NCBI RefSeq assembly: GCF_032854445.1
Contig: NC_088299.1
Location: 4,003,001 to 4,067,000 of the forward strand
Reading direction: 5' to 3'
Length of the DNA stretch: 64,000 nucleotides
Origin: Liolophura sinensis
Taxonomy: Eukaryota > Mollusca > Polyplacophora > Chitonida > Chitonidae
Below are positions 9,918-21,145 of the stretch, one piece after another. Numbering within the stretch: position 1 is the stretch's first letter; each line of letters begins with the position of its first letter. The notes beneath the pieces were generated by a model. It was not told the DNA's origin, ran no database searches, and was given only the letters and a program-made list of their open reading frames with translations. Made by a program: the position numbers and the translations under genes.

Positions 9918-12900
9918 CTGATGGGATAAAAAAATCCATTATTGAGTCAGACGGAGAATGCATAAACAAAGAATAAAAACACGTATGAATAAATTTCAAA
10001 ATTAAATGGGCTCTAGCAGGTTTCAAAATAGAACATTTAGTCAAGAAGATTTTATACAAAGCATATATATTCTTTTTGCCTTAAACGCGATGCGTTTAAT
10101 AGGTTTTATTTTTCGTCATAGAGTACGACTTTCATTACTTCTTTGGCCAACGATTGGCATTTCGGTAGGCAGTTGTAGAATCACATTACCCTAAAACAAT
10201 CGGAATTTATGGATTGATAATTGATACGGAGGCTGTTTACTATAACATTTGTGTACTTGAAGCAGATATAACCTGTTTCATATCGGTGACATTTTATAAA
10301 GGGCAAGGTAAAATAAATAATAAAACTATATTTAATATATTCACTAATGAGCTAAGAGAAAACTTAATTTAGATTATTTTTTTGTTTTATGCCTGATTTA
10401 ATTTCGCATTTGCGTTCATAATAAAACTTTAGGCACTCTCGCTTAAACTTTTCACATACCGGGTAATCTGCCTCTTCCGATAAAGTCTCGAAATTCAAGT
10501 CTCTGTAGAACACATTCAGCTTCACAAAGTTTCGCCTGTAGAGAGAAAATACATCCGATAAATTATTTTTCCAAAATTATAAAGTAATTTCAGCAAATTG
10601 CACCACGCACATTTTTGTTTCCGGAGCGTGTAAAATCGAAAGTTGAACAAATTTGTTCCATTTTCAGTTAACGTACATTGTAGTTGTGGATGTCGCAACG
10701 CCACGTTCACCTGGTGAATTCTTAAGAATGAAAATACATGTATGGCAAAAATTATTTCATACAGTTCATTAAATTCAACAAATTACAAACTGTGTTGGGT
10801 TCAGGAAACAAAGCACTGCTAAAGGAGACGGAAACTTACAAACATGACACTATAGACTGAAAAGAGCACATTTTTTTCTATCTGGTGGTGCCCCCTACAT
10901 CATTTTTCGATTTTTCCTCGCGATACACGTACAGCCTGAAAAGGCAAAGCTGGCAAAAATCGTCGAGTCTATCGCGTCCTCCATCTGTAAAACTTATGCT
11001 GGTGGGGGGGAGGGGGGGGGGGGGTTGCTCTCAGCCAGTGAGAGTTGTTAAAACTGCCAGCTTGTTCGTGTAAACTCGGAACCTACGTCCAACATTCCGG
11101 TTTCCCGATCGTCAATGCGGAAAATGTACTGCTCGCTACCTTCTGAGAAGAAGAGTTGCATCAGAAATGCACTTCGGCGGTTTCCGACGGCAATTCTCCT
11201 CCTAACACAGTAAACTAAAGGACTAGTTGTTAGTCAAAATGGAGTCACCCACAGGGGATTTTGGCGCTGACTTTATTTATAATTTATCAACTTGGCAGGC
11301 ATGCACCTGCGAGGAAATACAAACTCTTTTCAGTGGTATTTAAAAATTTAAATTTTCTACTCCTTTAAAATTTATTTTCGTTCGACGAATTCCATGACTT
11401 AAAGGATAATAAAACGTTCGGTTTTTATTTCTTAATATACAGCTTTCTTTTTCGGGTTTCAACTGGCGTTTTCCTCAAGCCCGAGCTATCAGTCCAGAAA
11501 CTAAGTAGCCTGCAGTCGTGACGTCAACAGATTGCGTCAAACAACTCTGTGGGAAAAGCCGAAGTTTCGAATAACTGACGTCATTTCCAAATATGTTCGC
11601 TCACCAACGGAAAATATGCATGGTTAATCAAGAGATATAAAATATGCAGCAAAAATGAAAATTTTTTTACTTTTTCAGTTTTTTCATTTCCGTTAAAACT
11701 ATAATCTTCGTTTTAGAGTTCTTTTCCATGTATCTTTTAACTTACTACAATCTCGTCCATAAGCGTAACGAATCCCTCGACCAACGAGGTCTCCAGGCCT
11801 GCTGTAAGTCTGATATGCACCTATCGAAGGGCAGTTAATCCACCCAAGTGAACCATGCCTCAAATTTTCAAGTTTTTCATCATCCGAAAATACTGAAAAT
11901 AAAAAGAAAAAATTGAAAAAAAAATAACCGAGACTGACCTTTGCTCAGAGGGAGGTTTTCGTAGAAGATCGTTACAGCTGCCCTTTGTGCTTTCAGATCT
12001 GCAAACTTTGTCTATCAAAGCGTTCTGAAAAATAAGTAGTCAACTTTAATATGGATTAAAGTTTAATACTTCTGATTTAATAGCAGCTTTCTTCCACGAT
12101 ATATGGGGATATCTGAGGGTAATATCCTTAAATATAAAACTGGAGATATTTGCGGTTTTATAAACTAGACTAATTGGAAGTGGAGATATTTGGAGGATTT
12201 CATGACCTAGCCATTCGGAAGTGGAGATATTTGAGGCATGTAACGGCCATTTGTAGATGTGGATATCTCCGTTCTGTAAGAATCTAGAGTATTTGAATAT
12301 GGACTCGATAAAGGAGGCAAGACTGAAATACCAATAAATATGAAAAATATGTCTAGTTTTACTTGTTAAAGGCTCTATTTACTCACCAAGTATCCATCCT
12401 CAGGCCATTCCCGACTAGAAGGTCGCGTATCATAAGCGGTTTCACTAAAATAAAAAGGTGATACATTTAAACTGTTTGAAAAATCCTTACATAAACATAG
12501 GAGGTCACGATGACTGGAAGTCACGCTAACTGGTTTGATATAAGTCAGAACAATGTAAGTATTAATATTACAGATTTAAGGCATAGAAAGTAAAACTACA
12601 GCAGCGACGACAGTATGGTAGTCAACTGATGACCGTAGTCTCTGTGCTTTAAGTCTTTTTATATTGTATTCTTGTCGGGATTCTGTTGGGGACTGAGCAT
12701 CCCCCAGGTATGGTCCCTTTGCATTGTTGGAATATTTTTGTATGTTAAATGTGCTGATGATAACACAGCATTTTGAGTCATCCTAGACTAGTGACATCTA
12801 ATAAATGGGGAGGCGGCATATTTTTAAATCCCGTGAGGTGGCGCTAGTGTGAGGCAGGACCTCGAATTATTGTCATGTCATGAATTGTGAGGTAACATCT

Positions 12901-15900
12901 ACACCACTACCATGTATCAGTTTCTATTGTAACGTCTTTTAAGTGACGTCATCATGATAAACTGGGAAAGGAACATTTAACGTCAATAAAATGACGTCAA
13001 GGTCCTGCTGCCGGGTGTTTGACACGGCCCCATTGCTATTAACATCTCTTTTTTTTTACTTAATTTTGTTTTTGGCCATGATGCTAGAGAGCCGGCAAAT
13101 TGCTACTACATGTATTTCAGCATATGTGTGGATAAGAGTATAAAATTAAAATCTTTAATATTATGTGCTGCATTAGCAGTATGTCAATGTTCATATAATA
13201 ATATTCTGTCGAGACAAAGAAGACATGTGCTATTACCTGCATGGGTTTGGACAATCACATGTTAAGGATCCTTCTATCATTACTTTTAGCTCTGTGTTTT
13301 CCATACAATCGAGTTCTGTGAAGAGCAAGGAAAAGAACATTTTTACACAAAACTGTAAGCAGAAACGGAAGCAACAATGGAAATGAGAAAGGAAACAACA
13401 ACCTTCACGGCATGCACAAGTTGAATGGCCCATAGCTTGTTTAGCGCCATACACTATGACGACTTTCCCCACGTCTGACATAAAGATATGTACTGTTAGA
13501 AAACAAGTTATGTACAACGAACGTCAGACAGCGAAAAAAAGCCAGTCGGAATACAAGAAGAACACTAGTCTTTAATCAGGGATACATTAGGGCGTTCATT
13601 TCCTAGTTGGTAAGATAATGATTTTTTCAGTAACATACATGACAAATACAATCCGTTTTGGTGAGTTTCATCTCAAGCAAAGTAAAAAAAATAAATTTAA
13701 TGTTAAAACTATTTACAATTATATTAAGTCAATGCCTATCCTATTGAGAGCCATGCGGCACAAACTGCTATTATTAAATCATCACTCTTGCAGAATATTC
13801 CCTAAAAATAGGGAGTGTAAAATATACTGTCACATCTTAAAAATGCATAACATAGATCATAGGGATTTATACACATAATTCAGGCCAAAAAAGACATTGC
13901 GGCAAACATAACTTTTATGAGTGACAAAGACGTATTTTGCTGAGGACAATATTCTTCTGTGGTTCATTGACTGATAAACTGTTTTCATCGAATAATAAAC
14001 GTACGTGGGAAGGTCTTTCAACAACCTGCGGATGGTTGTTGGTTGTTCCCGGACTGTGCCTGGTTTCCACCCACCATAATGCTGGCCACCGTCGTATAAG
14101 TGAAATATTCTTGAGTACGGCGTAAAACACCAATCAAATAAATAGATAAATAAATTTAATAATAAACACCTTTCAGTTCCTAGGATTGTTTGTCGGTTAT
14201 TCGTTAACATGGTGTTTCAATACAAAAAAAAAATATCCAGTCAGTGCAACGCCCTACTGTCTTACCCGTTTCATTTGCGCATGGCGAGTACTTTTCCCTG
14301 ACGTTGAGTGGGTACAGTCGTCGAACGGAGGGGTCAAAACAACCACATTCTTTCATGACGTAGGAGTGTGGACAAATGGACTGACAAGCCTGAAACGAAA
14401 AGCGACCATGGTAGATTTGTGCATGAATTATATAAACATCATGGATAAAATGTCACATTAATCTCTTCTCTGAATAGATCAAATCTAAGTTATCCAAAGG
14501 AGCAACATGACGAGTAAATCCAATCAGCAGAAAAATCCTTTTTGTTTTGCCCACAAAATGAAAGTACTGCAGTGATTTCGCTTCACTAGAAATATAAACT
14601 GTTCGCGTTATATACATCTCAGGATTTGTCATGTTATCAACTCAAGCATTTTCCAAACAACACTTCCAAGTTACACTTAAACATTTTCCATGTTACACTT
14701 CTATTTCAAAATCTTCCTGTCTTCACTTCAATTTTACACTTCAACATTTGCCGACGGTGTTAAACCTTTCCATGCTTGACTTTCGTATTACACATTTTAC
14801 GTTTATAAAACATTTATTTAATCTTACCGCCCTTGAATATTCAAACCCAAACTCCCGTACAAACGTTCCTGGGTTTTCACATGAACCATATACGCCCCCC
14901 AGACGAGAGATATTGACCTGGAGACGAAACACACAGATGTAAATCCAAATATGAACAAACACACAACTTTATAAAACAAGAAACTGATTGATAGATTGCA
15001 TGATTGGTTGGTGTTTCGCGCCGTGCTGAGGAATTGTTCTCTTAAATATAAGGGCGGTTAGGTTTTTTGGCTGGAGATTGTCCGGAGTAAAACACCGACC
15101 TGACAAGTACCCCACAAAAATCTCTACTTATAGACGCCGCCAAAACAGCCAGAGGGGTATTCGAACAAGCGGTCTGATTTGCCACGGGTCTGATAGTCTG
15201 TAAAGAATGAGAGCCGGTGTGGCTAAGTACTATATCCGAATATCAGGAAGAAACCTGGCATCTACGACATTTTCGACCTATAACGTAAAGCCAAACCCAT
15301 ATACATGTACGTTAAAACTATTCAAATGTAGGGCATGAAATGGTCAACCTATAACGTAAAACCAAGCCCATATACATGTCCGTTAAAGCTATTCAAATGT
15401 AGAGGGTACAGATGAAAATGGTAAGAATCAAACCTTAAACTTATCCCTACGTCCGATTCTGCATGACACCAAACAAAAAACGTAATATTTTCAGTTACCC
15501 GAACAATAAAATAGTATTTCCAACTTTTTGCATTTACACGATCATTATTGTTAATACTCCTGTTTAAAAATAAATGTAATATAAAAATACATTTGTAATA
15601 TTTGTGATACATCATTTGTAAATATATGAAAAATGATGTCCATCATCTGCATAGTTCTTTTCAAGAGATTTGATTCTTCTTTGAAAATTGAAAATTGGCC
15701 GCTTTACACGTTAGCAATGAGGTTTCATTTCCCTTTTATGTTCGGTAGCTTTACTTTTAGCGTTAATGTAACGTTTTACATATAGGGTTCAAATTTTGAT
15801 TGTTAGCTTTTGCGTTTATCATTTTGTTAGATTGATATCGATGGCATTCACATCTGTACATTTGATTCACTAAGCATGCTGTCTCTGGCTCTTATGTTTG

Positions 15901-18900
15901 AAGTTCTGGCTCGCTAAGACTATATCAAGCCCTTGACTAATGAGTCGTGAGATCGAATTCAGCTCTCTCCCATATTTGTCGAATAATAACGAATGGTGGT
16001 TTACTTCAGACAGTCCGGTTTACCTCATCCATAAATTTTACCGCCGTCATGTTGAGTGAAAAACTCCTCGTGTCCCAATTTCAACATCAACGGAATAAAT
16101 AAAATATATATTTCACTTACCATTTTTACTCCAATATCAGTCTCCATGCCAGCCGACACAAACATACCGTCTGAGGACGGGAATGGCATAGTCTTGGGGT
16201 AATTGACGGTCACCCGGAGCCCGTACCCCTGGGCAATGCCGGTAAGGTATTCATCTACTTGCAGAAACATCATCAGCTGAAACCCTGGACAAAAAACAAA
16301 CAACAATAACAATAACTTCACATATTTTACATCGAGTGTTATCTAGGAAAATATTTTATCCATATATATCACTGTGTGCGTGCGCGTGTGTGTGTGCGAG
16401 CGCGCGCGCGTGCGCGTGCGTGTGTGCGTGTTTGTCTAACTAAGATTAAAATCCACTCTATATGATTTGATAAAATAAAGCTTTACTGTTTACAACACGC
16501 AGTATTTTGAACATGCGGCCTTGTAAACATTAGTAATCTCCATAAACAAAAGAGCAGAAATGGCCTTGCTGACATTAACTCTTTAATGCGCAAAAGTGAT
16601 CATGTATTTATTATGGCAGAATAAGGTGACATCTGTTTGCACAGAGCAAATCACTGAACAGGTCATTTCAATTGATGGAATAGTTCATTGGAAAGAGGTA
16701 GTTAATGGACAGAGCAATTCATTCTTCAGAGAAATTCAATGGACAAACACATTCAACGGATAGATCAATTCAATGGACAAACACATTCAACGGACAGATC
16801 AATTCAATGGACAAACCAATCCAAATGACTGGCCAATTTAACCCACAGCCTAATTCAGCAGATAAGCCAATTCAATAGACAAATCAGTTTAATGGACAGA
16901 CCAATTCAAGGGACAATGCTCATTTAGAGGTACAATTTTGCCACTTGCAAATGACATAAGTCTCCCCCTTCACGACCACCTTCAAGCTTCACCCATTTTC
17001 ATTCGCCACAATTACCATCAACTATCCGTACATTTCCGGGACAAGCAGTCGACCCGCTGACTCACCGTATCTACTGCCTCTCCTGTATGACTTTTGTAGG
17101 GGCTCATGTGAGCTGCCCAGCTTGATCTGGTTAAATGAATAACATGCGCCATAATCGTCTGTCAGGAACTTGGTGAAGTTGCTGGAAGTTTCAAAACAAC
17201 AAGCAAAATTCAGAGAATTTATATCACACGCTAAAGAACAATCATAATCAAGGGGATTCATCAAATATGCAAATCGTATGCATGATTTAAGTCTTTTATA
17301 AGTTCATCTGATGGCCTCACAAAATGAATCGACACGCAGAAAAATATTTATGAAAATCTGACACCATAAGCAAAACTTATGTACGAATACTTTTTATGTT
17401 CAGATTTGATCTGGTGTTCTACAAAATAAACCCGCAGACAAAATTTTATCAAAATATAAAAAAATGGGTAATTGTATTGCATGGAAACCAAAGAGACTCA
17501 AATGAACAGAGAGAATGTATTGGTGACCATTTTAGGGCCTAAAAATCTTGAGAAATATATGACTGAGCCAGTTACAGATGCATTTCTAAACTGAGCAATT
17601 GGAAACATTACACAAATGCCCCCCTCCCCCCCCCCCCCCCCGCCCACCCCAAAAAAATGCGCTACAGGACGTTTTGTAGATAAAAACAAATTTACCACTG
17701 AAATTAGAGGTATAAAATGTAATTTTTCCTGTAATTAGTGAGTTACAATTTGCTGTGTAATTTTGCATGTGATTTATTGTATGATGCTCAGCTATTCAAA
17801 CAAAAGGCATTGATAATGTCATTTTTATCTGTCATTTACCACCACGTATCTCGCCAGATCTTTGTTTGTTGAAGCCATATTACATCCAAATGGTGAAATC
17901 AATTTCCCAAATGGAGCTCCCATCTCAGAGTCAAAATCGTACTTGTATTATGATGTATTCTACTTTGCATACCTCGTATATACTCTGTTGTGATATTTTG
18001 CACGTTCGTGAGGTTAGAGATATTTTTTATGGCCTATTAAACAGGCTGTTCTTGTTTCTGGCCTAAAACGTGAACCCAGCTCACGCTGGTTCTTCGTAGC
18101 CTTTCATGACGTTTGCAAGGCTTCTTTGTGGAGCCTGCGGGCCGTTTGCCAGGCGTCTTCGTGGAACTTGCCTCGCGATTTGTCTGTTTCAGTGGGTTTT
18201 TGTGACTCCTTCTGGTTTACTTTATATGTACCTGACCGCTGTCGTGTAGACTGTAGTATTCTTGAGCTCAACATAGAGTCAGTAAAATAATTATGACCGA
18301 CTTGGCATAAAAAGTGAAATAATCTTGGAATACGACAAAATGTATCGATCAAGTCAATGAATTAGAAAAAAGTACACCTGTACTTACTTCACCTCGCAGG
18401 TCCGCCCTTCAAATGCACATGATAACACCATTTCATCTATCTGGTGGCTCATTGCATACCGTGTCGTCCTGAAAAACCGTCAAGCTAACAGTTAAGTATG
18501 GTTTGAAACAAATCCACCATTTGTTGACTCACAAACATATCAATAATGAAGACTAACTGATTCTTGACCAACGGACTGGATTATTGCGTTTGTTCTTACA
18601 TTTTGCAGCGTAAATTTGGCATAAAGTAAAACTGGAAAGGCTTCTGCCAGTAAATTTAGTGACAAGCTCAGACTCTGGAATATTTTCCCCTTCACTGAAC
18701 TATACCCTGGGACCATTTTCACAAACAGTAATCTGGGACCATTTTAGCAAAACTATAATCTGGGACCATTTCAGCAAAACTGTAATCTGGGACCATTTTA
18801 ACAAAACTATAATCTTGACATCGGGAAATGTTGGACGTAGGTTCTGAGTTTACACGAACATGCCGGCAGTTTTAACGACTCTCACTGGCTGAGAGGCAAC

Positions 18901-20182
18901 ACACCCTCAGCATAAATCACAGGGTGTTAAAGATGTAGGACGAGATAGACTCTGCGATTTATGCCAGCCTTGCCTTTTTCAGGCTTTACGTGTATGGCGA
19001 GAAAAAATCGCAAAATGATGTAGTAGGCACCACCAGATAGAACAAAAATGTGCTCTTTTCAGTCTATAGTGTCATTTTTGAAGTTTTCTTCTCCTTTAAC
19101 TCTTGTCCCTTTGATGGCGATTTGTTGCCAAACGGGTTGCGTATAGTACTCGTTTATTTGTCCATCTGTGACCCTAGCCATTATTATGCCAATATTGACA
19201 AGAGGCTGTATTTCTAGCGGTTAGGCATGACCATTTGCCAGCTGTACACTTTAATTGTATAGTCGTTCGTCTTTAGTTGCATTTAATACATGTACTTACG
19301 CGTTTTCCAGGCCGATCAGATACTTTAACTCCTCTTGGGACTCGAACCGAGGATCAACCTCACCACCCAACGCCTTTCCAATTTTATCTTCATGAGGACG
19401 GAATGTTCTGTTGCCGCCATTTTGCATCCGTTGGAAGTTGTCAATAAATCGCTTGTTTCGACCAGGTCCTGGCCCCTGAAATAGGCAAAGGTTATCTGTT
19501 AGAACTGACATCGTGAATAAAGCCCTAAATACGGTGCAGAAGGTGAATTTCCTTTTAAAAATCTCGTTTCAAGATTTCTTTATTCACATTTGTACGTGCA
19601 AATGAACACTAACGTCTTCATTTGATGACAGGGACATTCCGTTGTCCATTTTAAGGTTCACTTCTAAAGTGCAGCCATCATTTTTCATATATGTATATAT
19701 CAAGAAGTTACAATATGCTCTTGTAACTTTAAACTTCCCTCCTATGTTGAGAATTTCTGACAATTTCACCCAATTTCGCAGAGCAGAAAGCCGAGTGGCG
19801 AAAGCTCACCAGGAGAGGGTTCAACCACAGCCGTGGGAATGGAATGTGTGGATTCCGTCGCTTTATTATCCGTGTGGTCTTGGTGGCAATAAGCGGTTGA
19901 CGACGTACAGGAACAAAATCAACAGTCCCTCTTATACTTTACATGTTTCAAATGAATGTGGTTTATACATGGTCTTAATTCTGGCAGAGACCTACGTTCA
20001 CATCTGACTCAAAAACTTGACGTCAGAAAGAAGTCAGACCTTAATTACAATGATGTTTGTGCGGTCGCATCTAAGTATCGTCATTGGGTGTGTTGAAATT
20101 TGCACAAAAATGTACAACTAATTTTTTTTGGCATATAATACTAAAAAATGCATGTATGTATGTATGTATGTATGTATGTATG

Positions 20183-20216
<34 letters not shown>

Positions 20217-21112
20217 TGTATGTATGCTTGAGGATTAACGTCGTACTTTACTCAAAAATGAAAAGCATAGGTGACGCTTAGATTACACATACAGTGGTGA
20301 TAACAGATGCTTAAATGAACGTCCATTCGCGACCTGGTGTTCTGACCAAATGAGCTCATGTTCCTTATAAACGCTATCGTTATTGACATTCTGATTTTCC
20401 CATTATATAACCTCATTGAAAATGGCAGGGTATTAAGCAAAGTGTCCCATGCTTTGAAATAAAGTAAATATACCATGTGCAGATTCGCCAGTGCGTTTCT
20501 TTTTGACCCTCTTTACTTAAATATGTAAGAAATACCTGTTTATTCATAGGACTTACAGGAACCGGGCGCATAAACTTATCCGTGTCCTGAAGATCCACGA
20601 ACTCCTGCAGCTCACTTCCTGCCAAGTGCAGTTTGGACTTCCGGACAGCATTCATGTTGCACACGGTTACCATAGGAAACGTCAGAGCCGAGTAGCCAAT
20701 AGTAATCGTTGTCTTTGTCGGTCTGCTGTAGTAAGTATCTATGTTCATATACAAATTGGTCAGGGTGGCAGCGATCATTACTAAGAAAACCACGGACCAG
20801 AAAAACTTGGAGTAAGAATGGTTCGCCGAATTAATATACGGTGGCCCCACACACGATGTCCGCTCCGCAAATCGACTGAGGATGCTGCTGAATGGACGGT
20901 TGGGATGGGTGTCGTCCGTTTCTTTGATTACTTCGGTAGACTCGGACTCCGTAGAATGGTTTCTCTTGAATTCGCCCAGTTTATCTTCTTGCATCCCATT
21001 GAAGCGCCTCTAAAAAATAAGACCATTGCCTTGTATATATAATTTTTTGGTTCAGTGTTATAACCAAAAACATTTTCATTAACAATGAGAGGCTCGTAAA
21101 ACTCCTTCCCGC

Positions 21113-21145
<33 letters not shown>

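Noticed and set aside
11735-11800. Extra channel exon between exons 11 and 12
   Set aside because: An open stretch with a GTAAGT donor exists, but its phases do not fit, part of it belongs to repeat E, and exons 11 and 12 already join in frame.
20084-20281. Frame with MYVCMYVC repeats
   Set aside because: Produced by the (TATG)n microsatellite.
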